From the NCBI RefSeq assembly GCF_001412655.1, contig NZ_CP012996.1:2294001-2358000 (forward strand): DNA of 64,000 bases, in the 5' to 3' direction. The stretch comes from Pedobacter sp. PACM 27299 (GTDB taxonomy: Bacteria > Bacteroidota > Bacteroidia > Sphingobacteriales > Sphingobacteriaceae). Made by a program: the position numbers and the translations under genes. Position 1 is the stretch's first letter, and the number at the start of each line of letters is the position of its first letter. Below the pieces are notes generated by a model, which was not told the DNA's origin, ran no database searches, and saw only the letters and a program-made list of their open reading frames with translations. Below, piece after piece: positions 9,905 through 18,647 of this stretch.

Positions 9905-9983
9905 GCCGTCATCCCTGGTAAAATAGGGGGAATACCTGCAGTAAAACTGCGGAGCAGGAACCCCTTTGTCTCAAGATCACGGC
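9905..9983 (+). promoter_or_regulatory. branched RNA-structure candidate between susD and the ABC ATPase gene
   Basis: Several nested complementary segments lie in the only sizeable gap of the operon. An outer GCCGT (9905-9909) / ACGGC (9979-9983) pair encloses CCCT / AGGG and GGGG-(4)-CCTGC (9927-9939) / GCAGG-(2)-CCCC (9954-9964). A GCAGT-AAA-ACTGC hairpin (9938-9950) would compete with the CCTGC/GCAGG stem. It has no T run and resembles no riboswitch I recognise. It may tune expression of the downstream genes relative to susCD. Confidence 0.4.
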
Positions 9984-10021
9984 TGAACCAAAACAATAAC
10001 TTATCAAACTCAATAAAAACT

Positions 10022-10945
10022 ATGGAACCAATCGTTCGTATCAGCGGGCTTTCGCACCGTTATAGCACCAGCTGGGCTATACGTGACATCAATTTCGAAA
10101 TTCCAAAAAGTGGGATTGTTGGCCTTCTGGGCTCCAATGGTGCCGGTAAATCTACTACCATGAATATCCTTTGCGGGGTACTCACACCGACCACAGGAAA
10201 GGTGATCATCAATGGCATTGACCTGAGTAAGCAGCCGGAATTGGCCAAGCAGGAAATCGGCTTTTTGCCGCAAACTCCGCCATTGTACATGGACCTGACT
10301 GTGGATGAATACCTGAGGCATGCAGCGATTTTACGTTCAATAGAAGATAAACAATTAAAATCAGCACTGGAGGAGGTCAAGGAACGCTGCGGTCTAACAC
10401 ACATCAGCAAAAGACTGATCAAGAATCTATCTGGAGGTTATAAACAGCGGGTCGGCATCGCTCAGGCCATTGTCCATCAGCCGAAATTAGTAGTATTTGA
10501 TGAGCCTACAAATGGCCTGGATCCGAACCAGATTCTGGAAGTCCGTGGACTGATTAAAGACATTGCCACAGAACGTGCGGTTATTCTTTCTACCCACATC
10601 CTAACCGAAGTTCAATACCTCTGCAAAGACATCGTCATGATTGAAAGTGGAAGGATTGTATTTGCGGATACGATGGAAGCTTTCGACAATTATATCGCCC
10701 CGCACAGCATGCTACTGACCCTGGAAAATGCGCCTTCAGAAGCCGCATTGATGGCTATAGAAGGGCTGATCAGGATAGAATTCCTCACGGAAAAACAATT
10801 ACGGATCTATTTCAATGGCGACCGCAGTATTTCTGAAGCTGTGGTGCTGGAAAGTGCAAAACAGGGATGGCGCTTAAGGGAGCTCAATATGGAGAAAAAC
10901 TCTTTAGATGAAACTTTTGCCCAACTGTCCAAAATCTCTAAATAG
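10022..10945 (+). CDS. ABC transporter ATP-binding protein, GldA/CcmA-like
   Basis: The 307-residue protein has one ABC domain in the first ~215 residues: Walker A GSNGAGKST (~40), signature LSGGYKQR (~138), Walker B VVFDEPTNGLDP and the H-loop STHIL. The ~90-residue C-terminal extension ends LDETFAQLSK, as in ATPases that energise ABC-2 type permeases such as GldA/GldFG or drug exporters. The permease gene follows after 3 bases and a second permease lies at 18648. One ATPase for two permeases suggests a heterodimeric membrane part. Substrate and direction are unknown. Confidence 0.9.
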   Translation: MEPIVRISGLSHRYSTSWAIRDINFEIPKSGIVGLLGSNGAGKSTTMNILCGVLTPTTGKVIINGIDLSKQPELAKQEIGFLPQTPPLYMDLTVDEYLRHAAILRSIEDKQLKSALEEVKERCGLTHISKRLIKNLSGGYKQRVGIAQAIVHQPKLVVFDEPTNGLDPNQILEVRGLIKDIATERAVILSTHILTEVQYLCKDIVMIESGRIVFADTMEAFDNYIAPHSMLLTLENAPSEAALMAIEGLIRIEFLTEKQLRIYFNGDRSISEAVVLESAKQGWRLRELNMEKNSLDETFAQLSKISK

Positions 10946-10948
10946 CTT

Positions 10949-13219
10949 ATGAAAAAAATTATACAGATAGCCAGACTTGAACTCAGTCTGCTATTTTATT
11001 CCCCGATTGCCTGGCTGCTGATCCTGGTGTTATTTCTGCAGATGGCACTCGCATTTCTATCGTCAATTGCCGAAATACAGTACCTCCAGGAGTTTATCCC
11101 TGTGACAGGGATATCAGAAAGACTATTCACGACCATGATTGGGACGGACACGATTCCTGTAGGTATATTTCTGACGATGCTGGGCAGTTTATACCTGTAT
11201 ACACCGCTCATTACGATGGGAATCATCAGCCGGGAAATGAATACAGGAACGATTAAACTGCTTTATTCTTCACCGGTACAACTCAGCCAGGTGGTGTATG
11301 GAAAATTCCTGGCCATGCTAGGTTATAACCTGGTAGTGATGGTGCTCATGAGTCTTTTTGTGGTTGCTGGTGCTTCCACTGTGCAGCACTTTGATTATTC
11401 CCATATTTTGGTAGCGATGCTGGCTTCCTTCCTGTTGATGAACGCCTACTCGGCTATCGGCATCTTTATGTCGAGCTTAACTACCTATCAGGTGATCGCG
11501 GCGATTGGCACTTTTGCCGTACTGGCCTTCATGAATTATATTGGGAAATTCGGACGGGGGATAGATTTTGTTCGTGACCTGACCTATAGCCTTTCCATGC
11601 CAAGTCGCGCAGAGCGAATGGTAGGCGGTTTATTGACCAGCAGGGATGTGATTTATTACCTGGTAATCTGTGGTATTTTTCTTGGATTTACCATTGCCAA
11701 ACTAGAACTGGCCAGGACTTCAAGGTCTGTTGCAAAGCAGGTATCACGATATGCCCTTATTTTAATTCTTGGTTTAACAGTCGCTTATATCAGTTCCCGA
11801 CAGCCATTGATTGCTTATTACGATGCCACGGCAACCCAGTCCAATACGCTGGTAAAGGCTACTCAGGAAGTTCTGAAACAAATGGGTGATGAACCTATTG
11901 AAATGACAGAATACATCAACGTAATGGACGATAGTTATAACTATGGCGCTCCTGAAAATCGCATTTCAAGTATTGCCCGCTGGGAGCCTTATCTGCGGTT
12001 TAAATCCAATATTAAGTTAAACTGGGTTTACTATAACAGTAGTTTCGACCTTCAGGCTTTTACCGAAAGGGCAAAGTATTTGGAAGTAGATACTGCTGAT
12101 TTTCTGACACCGGAAGCCATCCGTAAACAGGTAGACCTAAGCGGAGAAGATAATCGTTTGGTGATACAGTTGAAATACAAAGGTAAAACCACTTTCTTAC
12201 GGACCTTTTTTGACGGTGGATTCTGGGCCAAAGAACCAGAAGTTGCAGCTGCATTAAAGAGACTGCTGCTGACCCCGCCGAAAATTGTTTTTGTGACTGA
12301 TGGTTATCAGCGTAGTGTAGCCAAGATTGGCGATCGCGATTACCAGCAGTTTTTCAATATTAAAACTTTCAGACCCGCTTTGATCAATCAAGGTTTTGAT
12401 ATCGACAGCCTTTCTTTAGAGAATTCTGAGATACCGGCTGGCATTGCCACATTGGTGATTGCTGATCCGAAAGTAGAGTTCAGCCAGAATGCATTGGCAA
12501 AGCTTCAAAAATATATTACAGCGGGTGGAAATCTGTTGGTGGCCGGAGAACCAGGGAAACAAGCGGTGATCAACCCAGTTCTTAGTATGCTGGGGCTAAA
12601 GATGAGTAACGGAACACTCGTTCAGCGCAGCAGAGATTACTCTTATGGTTTGGTGACGCCAAATTTAGGAGCAGCCGCCCTATCGATGAGCTCAGGATTA
12701 AAGACGCCGTATGAGGATAAAAAGGTAGTCGCTATGCCGGGCGTAGCCGCAATAAATATAGCCGATAAGGGCGTTTTTAAGGCCCAGCCTGTATTGATAA
12801 CCGATGATAAAAAGAGCTGGATCAAAGCCGGAACTTTTGTACTGGACTCAGCTGCCCTGGTATTTGAGGCGAAGAATGGCGACCAGAAAGGTGCATTCCC
12901 GACAGCGATGATGCTGACTAGAAAGTTGAACCAAAAGGAACAGCGGATTATGGTATCCGGAGATGCCGATTTCATGAGCAATAACGAAATGAATAGGGGA
13001 AATCTGGCCACTGTGAACAATGCTTTTGTACTCCATCTTTTTAAGTGGTTTTCTAATGATCAATTTCCCGTAGATATGACCAAAATCGAGTCTGTAGACA
13101 ATAAACTAGAGCTGAACGAGGCTGGGTTGAGAACGATACAGATCATGTATTATGGGGTGATTCCGGCTGCCATATTCATCCTGGGAATGATTTTGCTTAC
13201 CCGAAGAAAACGTAAATAA
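10949..13219 (+). CDS. ABC-2 permease fused to GldG-like extracytoplasmic domain, copy 1
   Basis: This 756-residue membrane protein joins two parts that are separate GldF and GldG in the gliding machinery. Residues ~1-260 are an ABC-2 permease with about six membrane helices (starting LLFYSPIAWLLILVLFLQM, with TGTIKLLYSSPV typical of the GldF type). Residues ~290-720 form a soluble GldG-like domain (FVTDGYQRS, AGGNLLVAGEPGKQ), followed by a last membrane helix (~735-750) and the basic tail RRKRK. It starts 3 bases after the ATPase gene. Its paralogue at 18648 shares most of the N-terminal region, even at DNA level, so the pair arose by duplication. A role in gliding itself is unlikely without other gld genes here. 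Confidence 0.85.
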   Translation: MKKIIQIARLELSLLFYSPIAWLLILVLFLQMALAFLSSIAEIQYLQEFIPVTGISERLFTTMIGTDTIPVGIFLTMLGSLYLYTPLITMGIISREMNTGTIKLLYSSPVQLSQVVYGKFLAMLGYNLVVMVLMSLFVVAGASTVQHFDYSHILVAMLASFLLMNAYSAIGIFMSSLTTYQVIAAIGTFAVLAFMNYIGKFGRGIDFVRDLTYSLSMPSRAERMVGGLLTSRDVIYYLVICGIFLGFTIAKLELARTSRSVAKQVSRYALILILGLTVAYISSRQPLIAYYDATATQSNTLVKATQEVLKQMGDEPIEMTEYINVMDDSYNYGAPENRISSIARWEPYLRFKSNIKLNWVYYNSSFDLQAFTERAKYLEVDTADFLTPEAIRKQVDLSGEDNRLVIQLKYKGKTTFLRTFFDGGFWAKEPEVAAALKRLLLTPPKIVFVTDGYQRSVAKIGDRDYQQFFNIKTFRPALINQGFDIDSLSLENSEIPAGIATLVIADPKVEFSQNALAKLQKYITAGGNLLVAGEPGKQAVINPVLSMLGLKMSNGTLVQRSRDYSYGLVTPNLGAAALSMSSGLKTPYEDKKVVAMPGVAAINIADKGVFKAQPVLITDDKKSWIKAGTFVLDSAALVFEAKNGDQKGAFPTAMMLTRKLNQKEQRIMVSGDADFMSNNEMNRGNLATVNNAFVLHLFKWFSNDQFPVDMTKIESVDNKLELNEAGLRTIQIMYYGVIPAAIFILGMILLTRRKRK

Positions 13220-13221
13220 TT

Positions 13222-15858
13222 ATGAGCTTTATAACCGATAAACAAACGATCGATGATCTGAATATCTTCGCCAAATCGGGGAGCGATTCGATCTATCATA
13301 TTTTTAATAAAACCTATACGCAGGGTGCTGCCGCCCTGCTCGATGAGCTGTTCAGGAACCCACTTTCAGATGAAAAACTGATCAATGAACGTGTAGCTAT
13401 ACTGCGGTATTTTCAGGAAAGTAAACTGGCTTTTCCTTTACAGGGGAATCGTTTTGAGGAGGCAGAAAGGTACCTTGCCAATACCGAGCCGCGAAGCCGA
13501 CTGTCTAATCAGGGTTTTAGCATGGCCGATTTCCAGGCTGCCGCACAAAGTGTAACGGCATTAGTGGAGATCTTGAAGGGACTGAAGGCATTTATGCAGG
13601 ACCTTCAGCCTAAAGTAGCGGGAAATCCTTATGGAGCAGCAGTAGAAAAGGTTTTGGACCTGCTCAGTTCAAGAGCGCTGGAACTCGTTTTTACCGACCA
13701 TGGGAAAGGCAAAATCTCTTCGGGGAAAATCGTAGAGTACGACAATATTTTAAGGTTCCAGCAGCATGACCTGCTGGAAAAAATACTCCAGCATATTTAT
13801 CACCTGGATGTGTATTGTTCTATCGCCAAAGTGGCAGAAGAACGTGGGTACAATTTTGCAACCGCCTTAAAAAGGGATGCCAATCGCTTAGATTTACAGG
13901 GACTATACCATCCTCTGCTGCACAAGCCAGTGGCGAATTCCTTAACGATGACACCGGATAGTAACATCGTTTTTCTAACCGGGGCCAATATGGGGGGGAA
14001 ATCTACCTTCATGAAGTCGCTGAGTATTGCCATGTATCTGGCACACCTGGGTTTTCCTATTGCGGCAAAAAATATGGAATTCTCTGTTTGCGATGGGATG
14101 TATACCACCATCAATTTACCGGATAATCTGGCCATGGGTGCCAGCCATTTTTATGCAGAAGTGCTCCGGGTAAAGAAGGTAGCGGTAGCCCTCGGCGAAG
14201 GGAAAAACCTGTTTGTCGTTTTTGATGAACTGTTTCGGGGAACTAATGTGAAGGATGCCTACGAAGGAACCATTGCCATCATGGAAGCCTTTGCCAGTAA
14301 ACCACATTCGCTGTTTGTGATCTCTACGCATATCATGGAAGCAGGGAAAGTATTACAGCAGAAATGCAGCAATATGATTTTCCGTTACCTGCCTACGCGT
14401 ATGGAAAATGGCAAACCTGTATATACCTATACCCTAAAAGAAGGGATTACTGACGACCGCCATGGGATGATCATCATTAATAATGAAGCCATTTTAGAAC
14501 TGATCAGCCATGAAAAACAAACCAGAAAAATACAAAGCAATTTTAATGCAGATAAACAAACGGCAGACGACTTAAACCTGCAGGGGAAATTCAAACAGCA
14601 ATCTATTTACAGTTTATTTAACCACCTGCAAACCAGAGGTGGCGAAAAGGAACTGGAAGGTATGTTTGCGCGACCATTAACTACTCCGGAGCTGATCAAT
14701 AAAAGAAGTTCGGTTTTTGCGTTCTTTCAGCAGCATCAGGTGATCTTTCCGGTAATCCGTTCACAGGTAGAATCCATGGAAGATTACTTGTCGGGCGGTG
14801 CAGGAGCAGCTTTACCAGCGGTAGCCTGGAGCATCTTTGCTAAAAAGCTCAAACAAGTCCTGTTTCATGATGCCGAATTGCTGCAATTACAGGCAGGGCA
14901 GTCAGTTACTATTGAGGTGCTGCAGTCTTTCCGGGATTTCTTTAAGGAATTGTCGGGGAAGGGGAATGTTTCCGTTTACCAAAAGGAACTGGATCACGCA
15001 GCGCAGATTTTTAAGGACAGGAGGCTGGAGGACATTTTAAATGCGCCGGATGAACAGCTTTCTTTAAAGCAGCTGATCCGCAATGACTATGTGATTCGCC
15101 ATGCGATGATGACACAGATGGAAATCCTGTTGAAATTAATTTATGAGCTGGATGTATTTGTTGGTATAGCTGCGGTTGCAGCTGAACAAGGTTTCGTGTA
15201 TGCGGAGGCTTTACCAGCGGAACAGATGCTGCTGGATATGGAAGGCTTCCGTCATCCGGGATTAAAAAATGGAATCAGCAACAGCCTGCATTTAACTGCT
15301 GATCGCAATGTCTTGTTCTTAACCGGTGCTAACATGGCCGGCAAATCCACCTTTATGAAATCTATGGGGATTGCGGTTTACCTGGCGCACATGGGTTTTC
15401 CTGTAGCGGCAAAAAGAATGAGGTTTTCCGTGAAGGATGGGCTGTTCTCTTCCATCAATGTTTCTGATAATCTGGACATGGGCTACAGCCATTTTTATGC
15501 GGAAGTACTGCGCACAAAAACGGTAGCACAGGCGGTCAACGAATCACTCAATTTATATGTGCTGTTTGATGAGCTTTTTAAAGGAACCAATGTAAAAGAT
15601 GCTTATGATGCCACGCTGGCAGTGACACAAGCTTTTGCGGAAAACAGGAACAGTTTCTTCGTGATCTCTACACACATCATTGAAGTAGGGGAAGCCTTAG
15701 GTAAAGCTTGTCAGAATGTGCAGTTCTCTTTCTTACCAACGGTGATGAAAGATGGCGTACCTACTTATCCATATACCCTGGCAGCTGGAATTACCAGTGA
15801 CAGACAGGGCATGATCATCATTGAAAATGAAAAAATTGTTGACCTCATTCGTAATTAA
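13222..15858 (+). CDS. tandem-duplicated MutS-like ATPase
   Basis: The 878-residue protein consists of two homologous halves (~1-435 and ~440-878). Each has a helical MutS core/lever region and a MutS ATPase domain. Walker A motifs are GANMGGKST (254-262) and GANMAGKST (702-710). Each is followed by the conserved segment SHFYAEVLR, a Walker B (FVVFDELFRGTNVKDAY; YVLFDELFKGTNVKDAY) and FVISTHI. The mismatch-recognition domain of MutS, the MutS2 Smr domain and the clamp are absent, so mismatch repair is unlikely. MutS ATPases work as dimers, and this chain may form the dimer within one molecule. It lies 2 bases after the permease gene, inside an uptake/transport operon, which is an unexpected place. 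The family call is firm; the function is unknown. Confidence 0.88.
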   Translation: MSFITDKQTIDDLNIFAKSGSDSIYHIFNKTYTQGAAALLDELFRNPLSDEKLINERVAILRYFQESKLAFPLQGNRFEEAERYLANTEPRSRLSNQGFSMADFQAAAQSVTALVEILKGLKAFMQDLQPKVAGNPYGAAVEKVLDLLSSRALELVFTDHGKGKISSGKIVEYDNILRFQQHDLLEKILQHIYHLDVYCSIAKVAEERGYNFATALKRDANRLDLQGLYHPLLHKPVANSLTMTPDSNIVFLTGANMGGKSTFMKSLSIAMYLAHLGFPIAAKNMEFSVCDGMYTTINLPDNLAMGASHFYAEVLRVKKVAVALGEGKNLFVVFDELFRGTNVKDAYEGTIAIMEAFASKPHSLFVISTHIMEAGKVLQQKCSNMIFRYLPTRMENGKPVYTYTLKEGITDDRHGMIIINNEAILELISHEKQTRKIQSNFNADKQTADDLNLQGKFKQQSIYSLFNHLQTRGGEKELEGMFARPLTTPELINKRSSVFAFFQQHQVIFPVIRSQVESMEDYLSGGAGAALPAVAWSIFAKKLKQVLFHDAELLQLQAGQSVTIEVLQSFRDFFKELSGKGNVSVYQKELDHAAQIFKDRRLEDILNAPDEQLSLKQLIRNDYVIRHAMMTQMEILLKLIYELDVFVGIAAVAAEQGFVYAEALPAEQMLLDMEGFRHPGLKNGISNSLHLTADRNVLFLTGANMAGKSTFMKSMGIAVYLAHMGFPVAAKRMRFSVKDGLFSSINVSDNLDMGYSHFYAEVLRTKTVAQAVNESLNLYVLFDELFKGTNVKDAYDATLAVTQAFAENRNSFFVISTHIIEVGEALGKACQNVQFSFLPTVMKDGVPTYPYTLAAGITSDRQGMIIIENEKIVDLIRN

Positions 15859-15859
15859 T

Positions 15860-18637
15860 ATGTTATTTAAATATAAACCTTTAAGCCTGCTTTTTATTGC
15901 AGGATTATGTATCCCATTCGCATGTAAAACGCAATTGGATACCCAGGCGCTGCCATTAGATCCGCAGCTGCGTACAGGAAAATTGTCAAACGGTTTTACC
16001 TATTATATCCGTAAAAATAAAACACCAGAAAAAAGGGTCATGATGTACCTTGCTGTTAAAGCAGGCTCTATCCTGGAGACGGATCAGCAAAGGGGAGTGG
16101 CTCATTTTATAGAGCACATGAGCTTTAACGGAACAAAGCATTTTCCTAAAAAAGCACTTTCTGAATATCTGGAGAAATCTGGTGTGCGGTTTGGTGCAGA
16201 TATCAATGCGACTACGCTTCCTGATGAAACCGTATATCAGCTGCCTTTGCCCTCAGATAATCCAGAACTGCTGAGCAATGGTTTACAGATGATGCGCGAT
16301 TGGGCGCAGGATGCCAACATAGAACCGGAAGATGTAGAACGTGAGCGTCATGTTATTCTGGAAGAAAGACGCGTTCGCCAGGGAATTACACAGCGTTTAC
16401 AGGAACAAACTATTTCGCTGTATACCAACCAGTCGCGTTATGGCTCCCGTTTGCCAATCGGTACGGAAGAAGTACTGCTAAAGGTAACACCAGAAGAAAT
16501 CCTCAGTTTTTATAAAGATTGGTATAGACCGAATCTGCAAGCCTTATTGGTGGTAGGGGATATTGATGTGGATCAGATGGAAAAAGAGATCAAGGCTAAA
16601 TTCTCTGACCTTAAAAACCCTGAAAAGGAAAAGGAACGTACCGTTTATCGCGCAGAACTTACAGGTAAAAACCAATATATGCAATTTATAGACCCGGAAT
16701 TGGGTGGTGTTTCCCTGGAAATAGTCATGAAACAAAGGGGAAATACAGTCATTACGGCAGCAGATTATCGGGCAGATCTATTAAAAAACCTATTCTCTCA
16801 AATGTTGGCTGCAAGGTTCAGGCAACTACCTCTTGTTGGGGTGGCACCAATCATGGGTGGACTGAATTCTTTTTATGTGAATATTACGACTAAACCAGCA
16901 GAAATGGAACCTGCTTTGAAGAGTGTATGGCTGGAACTCCGTAAAATAGAAGAACAAGGGTTTACAGAAGCTGAGCTGGACCGGATGAAGAAAAGTTATT
17001 TGCTGAAGCTGTCCGAAAGTCTACAGGAAAAAGATAAAACCGCTTCGGAAATCCTGATCAAACCTTATTTGCAAAATTTCCTGATTGGCAGTGCTGCAAC
17101 TGGCATCGCCAAAGAATATGAATTGACAAATGAGCTGCTCCCAGAGATCAGTTTAAAGGAGGTCAATGCAATGATGAAAGCTTACCTGAAGCAAACGGAT
17201 AGAGACATCGTTGTGAAGTCATCAGCGATTAATAAAGTGTTTTTGCCAACGGAAGCAGCCATCCAAACCTGGATTGAAGACGTTTACGCGCAAAATCTAC
17301 CGCCTTATGTGGATGATGTATTGAGCCTTCCGCTACTTAAAAAGGAACCTAAAGCGGGAAAAATCACCGCGATTGAAGACGTATCACAAGCTGGATTGCA
17401 AAAAATCACGTTGAGTAATGGGGTCAAGGTGATCCTGAAGAAAACAGATTTTCAGAATAATCAGGTGCTCTTTAAAGGGTTTTCTGAGGGTGGCGCATCC
17501 TTATCTTCTGATGAAGATTATCAAAATGCAGTAAGTGCGGCAAATATTATTGCTGCCGGTGGTGCCGGTAATTATGATGCTTTGCAGCTGGGAAAATTAT
17601 TCGCAGGAAAGCAGGTGCAGCTGATTCCATTTATTCTGGATAACTACCAGGGTTTTAGTGGCAGCACAACGAAAGAGGACTTGCCGGCAACGCTGGAATT
17701 GATGTATGCTTACTTTACAGAACCGCGTAAAAGTGAAGAAGCCTATCAAACATTGATCGGCAGAACCCGGGAAGCCTTCGCCAATAAAGCGAATGATCCC
17801 AATCAGGTATTTGCAGATACCGTAAACCTGGTGCTGGCCAGCAATCATGTGCGCAGAAGACCGCAAAGCATGGCAAAAATCGCTTCGATTAACCTCGATA
17901 AAGCTTTGAAGATTTATCACGAACGCTTTGCAGATGCCTCAGGTTTTACCTTCGTTTTTGTTGGAAATATAGAAGAAAAGACGATAAAACCATTGCTGGA
18001 GAAGTATCTGGGCAGCTTACCTGCTACAGGAAGGAAAGAAAAGGCCCGCGATCTGGGGATTAATATTCCTTCAGGCCATATTGCTAAAACAGTATACCAC
18101 GGCGCTACGCAAAAGGCAAGTGTAATGATGGTCTATGCTGGTGATTTTAATTATAATTTCGAAAATACCATCCAGATGAATGCCCTTGCTGATGCGCTGA
18201 ATATCAGCCTCAATAAGCGGCTTCGCGATCAGGAAGGCGGTACTTATACCCCCAATGTGCAGATGAGCATGACCAAGTACCTGAAAAACAGATTTAGCCT
18301 GACGGTCTCTTTTGATTGTGCCCCGCAGAATGTAGAAAAGCTCATTGCTTCGGCACAGGATGAGATCAATAAAATGAAAGTTAAGGGACCTTCAGCTGAA
18401 AACCTGCAAAAGTTTAAGGTCGCCCGTAAGCTTTCGCTGCAAACCGGATCTACTAACAATAATTTCTGGTTGGATTACCTTCTTGGTCAGGAGATGAATA
18501 AAGAACCTTTGACTGAGTTTTATAACTACGATGCAGTATTAAATAAAATTACGGTGAAATCTGTGCAGCAGGTTGCGGCAACTTTTATTCAGGATAAGAA
18601 TTACATCAGGCTAGTCTTGATGCCAGAAAAAAAATAA
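15860..18637 (+). CDS. M16-family (insulinase-like) zinc metallopeptidase
   Basis: Using ATG 15860, one base after the MutS-like stop, gives 925 residues beginning with a signal peptide that ends FAC at Cys21, a weak lipoprotein box. It is therefore exported and perhaps lipid-anchored. The inverted zinc motif HFIEH is at 82-86, and the third ligand is probably a Glu in ERERHVILEE (~160). Four M16 repeats fit the length, and the second half (~500 onward, LSNGVKVILKKTDFQNN) is the non-catalytic copy, as in pitrilysin-type enzymes. These enzymes cut peptides small enough to enter a closed chamber. Beside SusCD and an ABC system it probably trims imported or exported peptides. A start at 15821 would overlap the previous gene by 38 bases and is less likely. 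Confidence 0.92.
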   Translation: MLFKYKPLSLLFIAGLCIPFACKTQLDTQALPLDPQLRTGKLSNGFTYYIRKNKTPEKRVMMYLAVKAGSILETDQQRGVAHFIEHMSFNGTKHFPKKALSEYLEKSGVRFGADINATTLPDETVYQLPLPSDNPELLSNGLQMMRDWAQDANIEPEDVERERHVILEERRVRQGITQRLQEQTISLYTNQSRYGSRLPIGTEEVLLKVTPEEILSFYKDWYRPNLQALLVVGDIDVDQMEKEIKAKFSDLKNPEKEKERTVYRAELTGKNQYMQFIDPELGGVSLEIVMKQRGNTVITAADYRADLLKNLFSQMLAARFRQLPLVGVAPIMGGLNSFYVNITTKPAEMEPALKSVWLELRKIEEQGFTEAELDRMKKSYLLKLSESLQEKDKTASEILIKPYLQNFLIGSAATGIAKEYELTNELLPEISLKEVNAMMKAYLKQTDRDIVVKSSAINKVFLPTEAAIQTWIEDVYAQNLPPYVDDVLSLPLLKKEPKAGKITAIEDVSQAGLQKITLSNGVKVILKKTDFQNNQVLFKGFSEGGASLSSDEDYQNAVSAANIIAAGGAGNYDALQLGKLFAGKQVQLIPFILDNYQGFSGSTTKEDLPATLELMYAYFTEPRKSEEAYQTLIGRTREAFANKANDPNQVFADTVNLVLASNHVRRRPQSMAKIASINLDKALKIYHERFADASGFTFVFVGNIEEKTIKPLLEKYLGSLPATGRKEKARDLGINIPSGHIAKTVYHGATQKASVMMVYAGDFNYNFENTIQMNALADALNISLNKRLRDQEGGTYTPNVQMSMTKYLKNRFSLTVSFDCAPQNVEKLIASAQDEINKMKVKGPSAENLQKFKVARKLSLQTGSTNNNFWLDYLLGQEMNKEPLTEFYNYDAVLNKITVKSVQQVAATFIQDKNYIRLVLMPEKK

Positions 18638-18647
18638 CATTCAAGAC

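Noticed and set aside
13222..15858. Mismatch-repair role for the MutS-like protein
   Set aside because: The mismatch-recognition domain is missing and the gene lies inside a transport operon.
15821..15859. Earlier start for the M16 peptidase
   Set aside because: It would overlap the MutS-like gene by 38 bases and put extra residues before the signal peptide.
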